Source: Nocardia pseudobrasiliensis NBRC 108224 (GTDB lineage Bacteria > Actinomycetota > Actinomycetes > Mycobacteriales > Mycobacteriaceae). From it: a DNA stretch of 64,000 bases. The translations under genes and the position numbers were made by a program. Under the pieces are notes generated by a model that did no database searches, had not been told where the DNA came from, and worked only from the letters and a program-made list of their open reading frames with translations. Shown here one piece after another: positions 53,545 through 62,525 of the stretch (position 1 is the first letter of the stretch; every line of letters starts with the position of its first letter). The stretch lies in contig NZ_BDBS01000044.1 in NCBI RefSeq assembly GCF_001613105.1, forward strand, positions 51,046 to 115,045, written 5' to 3'.

Positions 53545-54063
53545 AGACTTCGCGCGGAACACCTTTCGGTCGGTTACAGGCCCGATGTGATCATCCGACA
53601 GACCGAACCGCCGCGCCCACATCGACCGCGGGCGAGCCCGAGGCGGGCCGTGCCTCGGCCAGATCGGGAAATCGCTGCAGCAACTGCGCGATCAACCGGC
53701 GCACCTCCCCGCAGTTGCCGATGTGAATCGCCCTGCGAACCAGCCAATCTGCTCCGCCGATCGCTTTCCATAATCTGTATCAAGTCGGTGAGCACATTCG
53801 CCTCGGCCAATTCTTTCGAGAGACTTCGGCACGGTTTGCCCATTTCCGTCGCGCAGCCGCTCATCCGCGATGATCTCCGGCTTCAGGGCCGCACGCCGAG
53901 CCATCGAGGCCGCACCCCTTATTGGAGGCGAAATCTATTGTGGTTCAGCATTTTTCAGCTACATGCTCAGTTGGACCGCTGATACGATCGGCCTCGTCGA
54001 CGTCGACTGGCCGGTTCGACCCTCTCCCACTTATGACCTGGTGGTCCAACGAAAGGCTGTCCC
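53545..54063. other. Interval with fragments of a decayed leftward ORF
   Basis: In this 519-base stretch, leftward protein-like pieces occur in different frames. One is LKPEIIADERLRDGNGQ at 53840-53890. Another is a piece around RRAIHIGNCGEVRR followed by LIAQLLQRFPDLAEARP at 53590-53740. The second piece begins right after a stop and has no good start codon. This looks like a small gene broken by indels. I do not recognise the family, and it may be chance. The right end holds the promoter region of the small secreted protein. Confidence 0.35.
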
Positions 54064-54402
54064 ATGAAACCCATTGGCAGCGCACTGGTTACGGTCGGCG
54101 CAATCGTCGCCCTGACCCTCGGCGCACCCCTCGCCAACGCCGGCGATCCGGCTCCCGGCGCCAACGCTCCCGCGGAGGGCACATTCCTCTATATGCAACG
54201 CGGCCAAGAACATCGTTTGAACAACCCCGACAACGGCCGGTGTTATCACATCCAGGGCGACGGCTTCACCTGGAACAACACCAACCGTGACGCGCGGCTC
54301 TATCGCGGCGACGACTGTCGCGGCGACTACGAGACCCTGGAGGCCAACGGCGGCCACGAACAGTACGCCAACTTCGGTTCGGTGAAATTCCAACGGCGAT
54401 AA
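54064..54402 (+). CDS. Small secreted protein of unknown function
   Basis: A 112-residue protein with a Sec signal peptide (residues 1-26, cleavage after ANA). The mature part of about 86 residues has two cysteines that could form a disulfide (CYHIQGDG and DDCRGDY) and aromatic and polar residues. It resembles small extracellular beta-rich proteins of actinobacteria, but I recognise no family. GAAAGG lies nine bases before the ATG. It ends just before a strong stem-loop shared with alkB. Confidence 0.75.
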   Translation: MKPIGSALVTVGAIVALTLGAPLANAGDPAPGANAPAEGTFLYMQRGQEHRLNNPDNGRCYHIQGDGFTWNNTNRDARLYRGDDCRGDYETLEANGGHEQYANFGSVKFQRR

Positions 54403-54416
54403 GACCCCGCCGATTT

Positions 54417-54443
54417 GTCTCCCCTGCTGCCCGCAGGGGAGAC
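54417..54443. terminator. Stem-loop between the secreted protein gene and alkB
   Basis: A perfect 11-bp stem: GTCTCCCCTGC (54417-54427), loop TGCCC, and GCAGGGGAGAC (54433-54443). It sits between two convergent genes, 14 bases after one stop and 2 bases from the other. No T-run on either side, as is usual in this kind of genome. Confidence 0.75.
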
Positions 54444-54444
54444 C

Positions 54445-55662
54445 TCAGCGACTCTCGACGCTATCGATCCACGGGTCTCGAACTTCGAACCCACCTACCT
54501 GATTCAGTTCGTGATGCCCATGGGCCGCAAGGATTTTGGCCCGTTTACTGGGCTGGATGTTGGCCTTGGTGATGTCACCGTCGTAGTGCGCGAGCACCCG
54601 CGGATCCATTACCCGCCGCCACAGCGGCGGAATGGCCGCGCACAGGATCATCGTCATATATCCGGCCGGAAGCTGCGGCGCCTCCTCGGAACAGCGCAAC
54701 GTCTGATACCGACGTCCGGTATTCATGTGGTGATCGCTGTGCCGCTGCACATTGAAGATGAAGATATTGGTGACCAGCCAATCGCAGTCCCAGCTGTCCC
54801 GGGGCGAGAAGCGCGCCCATGCGCCGTTGGGCTTGCGCTCGCGCAGCAGTCCGTAGTGCTCGATGTAGCCGATGGTCTTGAGCAATGCCATACCGATCAC
54901 CGCCTGCAGCAACAGGTACGGCAAAATGCCCCAGCCGAATACGGCGATCAGCCCACCGAACAGCGCTACCGTGATCGACCAGGTCTGCAGGATCTGATTC
55001 CGAATGCTCCACCACCCCTGCCCTTTTCGACGTAGCCGGTCCCGCTCCAGAATGATCGCGGCACGGAAGGCGGTGACCAGATAGCGCGGCAGGAACTCCC
55101 AGAGCGATTCCCCGTATCGCGCGCTCGAATGATCCCCGGGCGTGGCCACCCACACGTGATGTCCGCGATTGTGTTCGACCGTGAAATGACCGTAACCCGA
55201 TTGCGCCAGAACGATTTTCGACAGCCACCGCTCCAATTTCTCGACCCGATGCCCCAATTCGTGCGCGGCATTGATACTGATGAAGCTCACGAACCCCACC
55301 GATGCCGTCAGGCCCAGTTTGTCCACCACACTCAACTCGTGCCCCGACCACATGGCGCACGCCACGATCAGCCCGACCAGCTGAACCGGCAGGAACAGAT
55401 ACGAGCACCACCGGTAGTACCGATCGTTCGACAGCAGCGCGTAATCCTCGTCCCGTGGATTCCTGCGGTCCTCCCCCACCAACCGATCCAATACCGGAAT
55501 AACGATGAATACGACCATCGGACCGCTCCACCAGAAGACCGGCCACCCCGTTCGCAGCACCAACTGCGAGGGCAACAACGCGATCGCCGGCGCGATGAAC
55601 CCCAAAACCCACAGATGCCGCTTGGGATCAGGTGATCCCGGGCGTTTGCCTAGTATTCGCAC
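54445..55662 (-). CDS. alkB: Alkane 1-monooxygenase (AlkB-type membrane di-iron enzyme)
   Basis: A 405-residue integral membrane non-heme di-iron hydroxylase. The histidine boxes are NAAHELGHR, EHNRGHHVW, IEHYG and the AlkB signature NVQRHSDHH followed by RRYQTL. About six helices are expected. It would hydroxylate terminal carbons of medium-chain alkanes or fatty compounds using rubredoxin. The usual downstream rubredoxin genes are absent, so electron donors must be encoded elsewhere. The GTG at 55662 has AAGGG upstream. It may serve alkane use, or it may hydroxylate a fatty chain of a metabolite. Confidence 0.93.
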   Translation of the reverse strand: MRILGKRPGSPDPKRHLWVLGFIAPAIALLPSQLVLRTGWPVFWWSGPMVVFIVIPVLDRLVGEDRRNPRDEDYALLSNDRYYRWCSYLFLPVQLVGLIVACAMWSGHELSVVDKLGLTASVGFVSFISINAAHELGHRVEKLERWLSKIVLAQSGYGHFTVEHNRGHHVWVATPGDHSSARYGESLWEFLPRYLVTAFRAAIILERDRLRRKGQGWWSIRNQILQTWSITVALFGGLIAVFGWGILPYLLLQAVIGMALLKTIGYIEHYGLLRERKPNGAWARFSPRDSWDCDWLVTNIFIFNVQRHSDHHMNTGRRYQTLRCSEEAPQLPAGYMTMILCAAIPPLWRRVMDPRVLAHYDGDITKANIQPSKRAKILAAHGHHELNQVGGFEVRDPWIDSVESR

Positions 55663-56282
55663 GTCTGCCCTTGGATGCGACTCGAAACTTCATTTCGGAC
55701 GGTCGAAGCATACGACGAGACCGCGAATATTTTCATTGGAGACCTTTCAGTTAAGCAATACCTAAAGGTGGTCATGGCAATCCGGCCCCCGGCAGTTAAC
55801 CGCGGCTTATATCACCGGTCGGCAGCACACCGACAATTCACAATCTTCCGTTGTGAGACGCTCGAGATTTGCTGCGATCGAGAGCGCGGTCTGCTCGACA
55901 ACTCGGAAAGGCAACTGCTCCAGCGCATTTCAGCTCATGAGGAGCCAATTGGACTGAGCACGAGCGGAACCCGCTGCGATGCCGGGCCCGATCCTCTCTG
56001 ATCACCACCGAGTGCGGAAAGCCCGTTTTGTTCTGGTAGCGCGAAAAGCTCGGTTTCACTCGTCATGGTCGCGCGGTACCGTCCGGTCGGGTGAGCGATT
56101 CCCATTTCGGGAATATCTTTGTCGCGCAACGAGAGCTGACCGCGTCGTATACAGTGATTCGGCGTCCACACGTCTACGAGGCGGATCATCGTTATTTCCT
56201 CGCACTCCGAACAAAGGGAGCCACACATTCCGACTTACCGGAATGCAGGTGGTGTCCGTCCGAAACAGTCTGGAGTTTACTC
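55663..56282. other. Gene-free interval between alkB and the first ExxF P450
   Basis: A 620-base stretch between divergent genes. It looks AT-richer than its surroundings. Short open frames exist (for example 55675-56001 rightward), but none has a domain or a convincing ribosome site. It must contain the promoters of alkB and the P450. The lower GC and lack of genes might mark an island edge; I see no repeats or tRNA. Confidence 0.45.
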
Positions 56283-57542
56283 GTGAGTTCCCCACGACCA
56301 CAGGAACCGGAACAGTACTGTCCGGTCGTCCACGGCTCGCCATTCGATTCCGAGGGCCCACGCGTGCACCTGCATTCGCACGGGTTCGCCGCGAATCCGC
56401 ACCCGACCTACCGTGCGATGCGAGAGCGTTACGGCCCCTTGGCCCCCGTCGAACTGGCGCCGGGGGTGCCGGCCACGTTGGTGATCGACTACAACACCGC
56501 CGTCCGAATCCTCAACGACCCCGATCACTTCCCGGCCGATCCGCGCGCCTGGCAGAAGAACGCGCCCGGCGACTGCCCGATCCTGCCGCTGCTGGAGTGG
56601 CGGCCGACCGCGGGCAGAAACACCGGAACCGATTTCGTACGTTACCGACGGGCCGTCACCGAAAGTATCGACCAGGTAGACCTCTATGCCATCCACGGCC
56701 GCATCGAACAGCTCGCCGTCCCCCTGATCAACGCGTTCTGTGAGAATGGCGCGGCCGAACTCATCCGGGAGTACGCCTTCCCGCTCACCTTCCAGACCAT
56801 GACCGCCGTACTCGGATGTCCGCCGGACATGGCGCAACGACTCTCCGCGCGAACCGCCTCGATCGTCGAGGACGCCGACACCGGCGACAGCAACCAGCTG
56901 CTCCATGGGGTGCTGCGAGACCTGGTGGCGCTCAAGCGAACCGAGCCCCGAAACGACGTCACCTCGGCGCTGCTGCGCCATCCGGCCGGACTCACCGAGT
57001 CGGAGATCGTGCACAATCTCGCCCAGATCTACAATGCCGGAATCGAATTCCTGCTCAATCTGATCGCCAACACCCTGCTGCTGATCCTCACCGAGGAGCG
57101 ATTCGGCGGCAGCGTGCTGGGCGGGAACCTGTCCACCCGCGACGCGATCGACGAGGTGCTGTTCAACGACCCGCCGTTGGCAAACCTGCTGATCACCTAC
57201 CCACGTCAACCGATCCTCATCGAGGATGTCTGGCTGCCCGCCCACCAGCCGGTCGTGATCAGTGTGGCCGCCTGCAACACCGATCCCACGATCCAGACCG
57301 ATGATCTGGCAGGCAATCGCGCCCATCTGGCCTGGGGCCTGGGCTCACACACCTGCCCCGCACAGCCGATGGCATATCTGATCGCGCAGGGCGCCATCGA
57401 TCAGCTCCTCGACGCGCTGCCGGATATGGAGGCGAACATGCCGACCGACGCATCCACATGGCGGCCGGGTCCCTTCTACCGAGCCCTGACCGCGCTGCCG
57501 GTCACCTTTCCACCCTCCGCACCCTTGAACACTCCTCGCTGA
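56283..57542 (+). CDS. Cytochrome P450 lacking the ExxR arginine (CYP157-like), copy 1
   Basis: A 419-residue P450. The heme loop GLGSHTCPAQPMA keeps its cysteine and the I-helix reads YNAGIEF. The K-helix motif is EVLF (DEVLFNDPP), so the normally invariant ExxR arginine is Phe. The N-terminal half HPTYRAMRERYG...LNDPDHFPADPRAWQ resembles what I recall of the CYP157 group of streptomycetes, which also lacks ExxR. The GTG at 56283 has GGAG seven bases upstream; the 64-residue longer frame is not P450-like. It converges with a close paralogue across a stem-loop. A function with the halogenase operon is likely from position. Confidence 0.88.
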   Translation: MSSPRPQEPEQYCPVVHGSPFDSEGPRVHLHSHGFAANPHPTYRAMRERYGPLAPVELAPGVPATLVIDYNTAVRILNDPDHFPADPRAWQKNAPGDCPILPLLEWRPTAGRNTGTDFVRYRRAVTESIDQVDLYAIHGRIEQLAVPLINAFCENGAAELIREYAFPLTFQTMTAVLGCPPDMAQRLSARTASIVEDADTGDSNQLLHGVLRDLVALKRTEPRNDVTSALLRHPAGLTESEIVHNLAQIYNAGIEFLLNLIANTLLLILTEERFGGSVLGGNLSTRDAIDEVLFNDPPLANLLITYPRQPILIEDVWLPAHQPVVISVAACNTDPTIQTDDLAGNRAHLAWGLGSHTCPAQPMAYLIAQGAIDQLLDALPDMEANMPTDASTWRPGPFYRALTALPVTFPPSAPLNTPR

Positions 57543-57553
57543 TCGGCTGGACC

Positions 57554-57594
57554 GGTGTGTTGCCGACCGAAATCGCTTTCGCGGCAACCACACC
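57554..57594. terminator. Bidirectional stem-loop between the two convergent P450 genes
   Basis: GGTGTGTTGCCG (57554-57565) pairs with CGGCAACCACACC (57582-57594) with one bulged base, and an inner CGAAA-TCGC-TTTCG hairpin extends the stem. It lies 11 bases after one stop codon and 34 bases before the other. This is a clear bidirectional terminator candidate. Confidence 0.75.
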
Positions 57595-57628
57595 GATCAC
57601 GACATAATCGAACTTGCGGGCCGCGCGT

Positions 57629-58921
57629 TCAGATGTGCAGCTGCGCGGATTGCGGAAATACGACCGGCAGCGCGGTCAGCGCCCGATGGAAGGGACCCGG
57701 TCGCCAAACCAATTCGTCCATCGGCACCGCCAACGTGATATCCGGCAACGCGTCGAGGAGTTGGTCGATGGCTTCCTGCACAGTCAGATACGCGATGGAC
57801 TTGGCCGGGCACGTATGCGCCCCCGTACTCCACGCGAGATGCGACCGATTACCGACCCGGCTGCGGCCCGGATCGCTGGTCCCGCGGATCTCCGGATCGT
57901 TGTTGCAGGCGGCCAAACTGATCACGACCGGCTGGTGGGCGGGCAGCCAGACGCCGTCGAACATGATCGGCTGCCGTGGATATGTGGTGCAGAAGTTCGC
58001 GATGGGCGGATCGTTGAACAGCACCTCGTCGAGCGCGTCGACGGTCGACAGATTTCTGCCGAGACCGTCGCTCCCGAACCGGAACCGATCATCGGTGATC
58101 ATCAGCAGCAGCGCATTGGTGATCAGGTTGCGCTGCGCCTCGAAACCCGCGCCGTAGAAACTCATCAGCTGGGCGAAGACCTCGACATCGTCCAGATCCG
58201 TCGAATGCTGCGCCAGCCGTGAAGTGATATCGTCACCAGGACACACGCGTTTGTACTGAATCAATTCCATCAGAGCCTGTTTGAGCATCTTCATGCCCTC
58301 CGAGGCCCTGACCGTATCGAAACGCGCTGCCATACCGTTCGCGACCTGCGCCCCGATATCGGCCGGGCACCCGACCATCCGATTGAGCACCTCGAGCACG
58401 AGCGGAAACGCGTACTGGGCCACCAGATCCGCGGAACCTACCTCGCAGAAGGTGTTGATCAACGGAACCGCTGCCTTCTCCACAACGGAATGCATACCGT
58501 ACAGATCGATTCCGGCGATGCTCGCGACGGAGGCGCCCCGATAGCGGGCATGGAGGGCCCCGCTGTTGTAACGAGCGGCCGGATACCACTCCATCATCGG
58601 CCGAACCGGAGAGTCCGCGGGGATGGTTTTCTGCCAGCTGCGCGGGTCGGCGGGGAAATGTTCGGGGTCGTTGAGGATTCGCACGGCGGCCTTGTAGCCG
58701 ATCACCAGTGTGGCGGGCACGCCCGGCGCCAGCTCGATGGGTACCAGTGAACCGTATCGGTGCCGCATTTCGCGGTAGGCGCGGTGCGGATCCGCGACGA
58801 ATTCCGGGGTGTACAGCGGCGTTCGGGGGCCATCGATATCCGCGTACTCCGGGTGCGCGACGGGACAGGCGCCCTCGGCGGCGGTGTGAGACTCGAACGC
58901 GGAGAACTGTGGTGTGGTCAA
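57629..58921 (-). CDS. Cytochrome P450 lacking the ExxR arginine (CYP157-like), copy 2
   Basis: A 430-residue P450 closely similar to the one it converges with. It has the same DEVLFNDPP (ExxF in place of ExxR), WLPAHQPVVIS and the cysteine loop STGAHTCPAKSIA. It has a longer linker before the heme loop (EIRGTSDPGRSRVGNRSHLAW). The I-helix is YGAGFEA. The start is a TTG at 58921 with GGAG eight bases upstream. The bases before both paralogues share GTCTGGAG, evidence that the duplication included the leader. It is the last gene of an operon after the chorismate-lyase/DAHP-synthase fusion (66-base gap) and the halogenase. Confidence 0.88.
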   Translation of the reverse strand: MTTPQFSAFESHTAAEGACPVAHPEYADIDGPRTPLYTPEFVADPHRAYREMRHRYGSLVPIELAPGVPATLVIGYKAAVRILNDPEHFPADPRSWQKTIPADSPVRPMMEWYPAARYNSGALHARYRGASVASIAGIDLYGMHSVVEKAAVPLINTFCEVGSADLVAQYAFPLVLEVLNRMVGCPADIGAQVANGMAARFDTVRASEGMKMLKQALMELIQYKRVCPGDDITSRLAQHSTDLDDVEVFAQLMSFYGAGFEAQRNLITNALLLMITDDRFRFGSDGLGRNLSTVDALDEVLFNDPPIANFCTTYPRQPIMFDGVWLPAHQPVVISLAACNNDPEIRGTSDPGRSRVGNRSHLAWSTGAHTCPAKSIAYLTVQEAIDQLLDALPDITLAVPMDELVWRPGPFHRALTALPVVFPQSAQLHI

Positions 58922-58987
58922 GGAAGTAGCTCCAGACGGCAGACGAGTGGGTTGAAGCTACAGCGTCCCTACGCCTGCCGTCCAGGA

Positions 58988-61012
58988 TCAGGCGTCCAAA
59001 ACCTGGCGATGCACGGAATTCGGCAACGTTGTCGCAACGTCCAACTCCTTGGCGGGCAGGCTTTTTCGCGACAAGCCACGCAACTCGGTCAGAGCGGCGA
59101 CGACACAATGCAGTGTCTGCACGGGATTCAATCGCGGGTCGCACCGGGTCCGGTGCTCGGCCACCGAATCATCGGACTGCCGAGCACCCCAGCCTCCGAC
59201 GCATTCGGAGACGGCCTCCGGCGCGCATTCGAGATGCAGTCCGCCGGGAACCGTGCCGGTGGCCCGGCAAGCCTGGAAGAACGCGCGGATCTCCGCCACG
59301 ATGTCGTCGACCCGACGAATCTTCTGCCCGCGATACATTCGCGTATTGGCGTGCATCGGATCGCATATCCAGCACACCGGACTTCCGACGGCCGCCGCGG
59401 CGTCGAACAACGCAGGCAGTCCGTCGACCGCGCGCTCGGCCCCCAGGCGGGGGATGAGTGTGAGTCGCCCCGGCCGGTTCTCCGGATTCAAACGCGCGCA
59501 CAGCGATTCGACATCGCGCGGGGTGGCGGCCGGACCGAGCTTCACCGCCACCGGATTGTGCACTTCGGCCGCGAACCGTACATGCCCCTGAGCCGGGTTT
59601 CGCGTGCGGTCGCCGATCCACAGCAGCTGGGTCGAGCAGTCCCACCACCGACGATCCGAGCCGCGCCGGGTCAGGGCGGCCTCGTAGGGCAGGATCAGCG
59701 CCTCATGGGAGACGTGCAGCCGCGAAATCGAGCTGTACAACTCGCGGGAGCGCGCGGGTGCGACCGCGGCGGTGGACAGCAGTCCCGCGACCGCACGCAA
59801 CAGCTCACGCGGCACCGGCTCGACGCATCGATCCGCCGCCTCCACAAGGATCTTCGCGCACAACGTCGTCGGCGGTGCGGCGCAGCGGCGCAGGTAGTTG
59901 AGCGTGGCCGCCGCATGGAAATACGCGTCCAACAAGCGGTTCGGATCGGGCGTACGGACCGCCGGATCACGTTCATGACCGTTGACCATGTCGCCGTAGT
60001 AGGACATCAGTCCGGTGCCGGGCTCGACCGGCGTGGAGCGCGGTTTGGCGTACTGTCCGGCCAGCCGTCCGATCGAGACGATCGGCAGCCCGAGGCCATG
60101 GGCCAGTACGGACGCGGCGGCATGCATCAGGGCGCGGCGCGCGGCCAGCGCGCCGGTGTCGCACATGGCGAATGTCTCGGCGCAGTCACCGAGGTGCAGC
60201 ACGAACGCCCGCCCGTGCACAGCCTCGGCCAGATCGGCTGTGAGCGAACTACATTCGTCCGGGTGCACCAGCGGCGGCAGGCCGCGCAGGCGTTCCACGG
60301 TGGTACGCAGCGCCGCGGTGTCCGGCCAGGGCGGCTGATACTGCGACGTCTCATGGCCTGCCGCGGGCAGGGCCGTCGCCAGGTCGGTCGGTCCCGGATC
60401 CGACGTTTCGGGCTCGTCGCCCCAGTGCGGATCACCGCCGTCGGTGTAGCTGTGATCGGGTGGAATAACACTGGGGTTGAACGACTCTCGGATGTAGCAG
60501 AGAGGTCGGTCACCCAGCACGATCACATAGGATTTCGCCGCGCACGCGCGCCCGTCGGGCCATCTGGCCAGACCGACTCGCAGGATACTGCGCCTTTGGG
60601 ACACACCCCGGGCCATCAAGCTGTATCCGATCGGCATCCGGATATCGTCGACACCGCTCGCGGCGGCGGGTTCGCTCACGGTGACGACGTGGTTGACGGA
60701 TACGGTGCGCATGTCGGGATCCATCAGGCACGATCTGCGGACGATGACATGATCGTTGCCGGACGATCGCAACGCGTCGCTCACCACAGCCGGTAGCCGC
60801 TCGGCCGACAATTCGTCCTGTCGCAGCACGCGAACCTCGAGCTCGGTGCCCAGTATCGCTTCGAGAACCGGCATGGTGAAGCCGTCGCTCGCCAGCAGCA
60901 TCCGAGTGAGCGGGTGATCGAACCGGGCGATTTCGACTCTGTTCGTCCGGAACCCCGAACCGCCGGCGGGGATTTCGCCCGGCAGATCGGGAACGGACTC
61001 GGTGATGGTCAT
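58988..61012 (-). CDS. Fusion of a chorismate lyase (UbiC/DUF98-like) domain and a type II DAHP synthase
   Basis: A 674-residue two-domain protein. Residues about 25-185 are a chorismate-pyruvate-lyase-like domain: LLASDGFTMPVLEAI, VIVRRSCLMD, GYSLMARG and SYVIVLGDRPLCYIRESF, with Glu176 in the place of the catalytic Glu. Residues about 240-640 are a plant-type DAHP synthase: HLGDCAETF (metal Cys277), SIGRLAGQYAKPRS, SHEALILPYEAALTR, WIGDRTR, NPVAVKLGP, CDPMHANT, GGLHLE and CDPRLNPVQT. All four metal ligands (Cys, His, Glu, Asp) are present. The first domain makes 4-hydroxybenzoate from chorismate and the second starts the shikimate pathway. The ATG at 61012 follows GAAGG at very short spacing. 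It begins 23 bases after the halogenase stop. Confidence 0.88.
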   Translation of the reverse strand: MTITESVPDLPGEIPAGGSGFRTNRVEIARFDHPLTRMLLASDGFTMPVLEAILGTELEVRVLRQDELSAERLPAVVSDALRSSGNDHVIVRRSCLMDPDMRTVSVNHVVTVSEPAAASGVDDIRMPIGYSLMARGVSQRRSILRVGLARWPDGRACAAKSYVIVLGDRPLCYIRESFNPSVIPPDHSYTDGGDPHWGDEPETSDPGPTDLATALPAAGHETSQYQPPWPDTAALRTTVERLRGLPPLVHPDECSSLTADLAEAVHGRAFVLHLGDCAETFAMCDTGALAARRALMHAAASVLAHGLGLPIVSIGRLAGQYAKPRSTPVEPGTGLMSYYGDMVNGHERDPAVRTPDPNRLLDAYFHAAATLNYLRRCAAPPTTLCAKILVEAADRCVEPVPRELLRAVAGLLSTAAVAPARSRELYSSISRLHVSHEALILPYEAALTRRGSDRRWWDCSTQLLWIGDRTRNPAQGHVRFAAEVHNPVAVKLGPAATPRDVESLCARLNPENRPGRLTLIPRLGAERAVDGLPALFDAAAAVGSPVCWICDPMHANTRMYRGQKIRRVDDIVAEIRAFFQACRATGTVPGGLHLECAPEAVSECVGGWGARQSDDSVAEHRTRCDPRLNPVQTLHCVVAALTELRGLSRKSLPAKELDVATTLPNSVHRQVLDA

Positions 61013-61034
61013 GGCCTTCGCGGTTCGACGGCGA

Positions 61035-62525
61035 TCAATGCACGGCGGAGCCGACACGACGCGGGGGATGGAACGGTCGCACGACGCCTTGCCGCTCCGT
61101 CTCACTGCGCGGCCGCTTGGTCAGGCCGAGCACCGGATCGGTCGTGATGCGCATATCGCCCATCACCGTGTCCGGTCCGAGTGGGTCGCGCCAGATGTTC
61201 CATACCGGCGACATGTCCAAGCCACCCATGTATTTGATGTTGGATTCGGCCGCTCGCTCGTGGACGTGTTCGGTCTCGGTCACGATCGCGTCCGTCTGTA
61301 TCCGCCGCTGCTGTCCCGAGGACTCGTCCACATCGGTCAGACCCGCCATGATCCTGGTGAACGACTCCTGTGGCGTGTCCCCATCGCGTTCTTCGGTGAG
61401 AGTGCTCGCGTGCGAGAAGTATTCGTCGGACCCCACGTATTGCTTGTACAACCGGGAGACCAGAACCAGGAACCGCGAGTACGCGCGTCGATAGGTGTAG
61501 TCGAAGAAGGCCAGAGCCTCCGGCTCACTCATTTCACCGCGCAATGCGGTCGAAATCGACGCGGACGCGACCAACGCGCCGTAGGTGGCCAAGTGAACAC
61601 CGGTGGACAACAACGGATCGAGGAAGCAGGCCGAGTCTCCGACGATCGCGTATCCGGGGCCACAGAAGCGATCGGAAACATAAGAGTAGTCCTGTTCGGC
61701 CCGAACGGTATCGACCTGTTCGGCTCCCGCCAGCATTTCGCTCATCGCCGGGCTGCGGCGGATGACATCATGGTAGTAAGCGGCCAGCGAACCATGCTCT
61801 GCTCGCATCGCACCGGCCCGGCGCGTGGAAACCACATAGCCGACGCTGAATCGCCCGTCTGACAGCGGGATATGCCATAACCAACCGCCCTCGCGGGTCG
61901 ATACGACATTGATCGCACCTTCGGGACTTTCCGAATGCAGGCGGGCGCCGCGCCAGTACGACCAGATCGCGATGTTCCGGAAGGCCGCGTGCGGCCGACG
62001 CATATCGAAATGCCTCCGCGACAACATGCCGGCACGTCCCGAAGCGTCGACGAGAAAGTCGAACTCGGTGGTTCGCACACGTTCGTCGCCGAACCCGGTC
62101 CATTCGACGGCCGTCGGACGATCGCCCTCGAACAGGACACGCCGAGCGGTGGCCTGCTCGATCACCTCGGCGCCCTGATCAGAGGCGTTGCGTAGTAGTA
62201 GGTCGTCGAACACGGCCCGATCCACCTGCCACGACCAGGCCTCCGCGTCCACGAGTTTGGACCAATCCAACAGCCAGGTGTCCTTCTGCCATAAAAACAC
62301 GCCACCCCGTTTCACCTGAAAACCGGCCGCGGCGACCCGGTCGTAGGCGCCGGACAGGCGAAGAGTCGACAGGCAGGAGGCCAGGAGTGACTCGCCGATG
62401 TGATAGCGAGGGAATTTCTCTCGTTCCAGGACGGTCACTCGCATTCCCGATCGCGCGAGTAGGGCGGCAGTGGTCGAGCCCGCCGGGCCGCCACCTATCA
62501 CCAGAACATGCGGAATGTGCTCCAT
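61035..62525 (-). CDS. FAD-dependent halogenase (copy 2)
   Basis: A 496-residue flavoprotein. GGGPAGS at 11-17, the GES flavin motif at 44-46, Lys72 in VKRGGVFLW as the candidate catalytic lysine, and WxWxIP as WLWHIP (215-220). GDSACFLDPLLSTGVHLA is the second flavin motif. The pattern VKxGxxFLW fits halogenases acting on phenolic or carrier-bound substrates. The ATG at 62525 has GGGAG six bases upstream. It is the first gene of an operon with the chorismate-lyase/DAHP-synthase fusion, so 4-hydroxybenzoate or a derivative is the natural candidate substrate. It is only distantly similar to the enzyme at 13448-15025. Confidence 0.88.
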   Translation of the reverse strand: MEHIPHVLVIGGGPAGSTTAALLARSGMRVTVLEREKFPRYHIGESLLASCLSTLRLSGAYDRVAAAGFQVKRGGVFLWQKDTWLLDWSKLVDAEAWSWQVDRAVFDDLLLRNASDQGAEVIEQATARRVLFEGDRPTAVEWTGFGDERVRTTEFDFLVDASGRAGMLSRRHFDMRRPHAAFRNIAIWSYWRGARLHSESPEGAINVVSTREGGWLWHIPLSDGRFSVGYVVSTRRAGAMRAEHGSLAAYYHDVIRRSPAMSEMLAGAEQVDTVRAEQDYSYVSDRFCGPGYAIVGDSACFLDPLLSTGVHLATYGALVASASISTALRGEMSEPEALAFFDYTYRRAYSRFLVLVSRLYKQYVGSDEYFSHASTLTEERDGDTPQESFTRIMAGLTDVDESSGQQRRIQTDAIVTETEHVHERAAESNIKYMGGLDMSPVWNIWRDPLGPDTVMGDMRITTDPVLGLTKRPRSETERQGVVRPFHPPRRVGSAVH

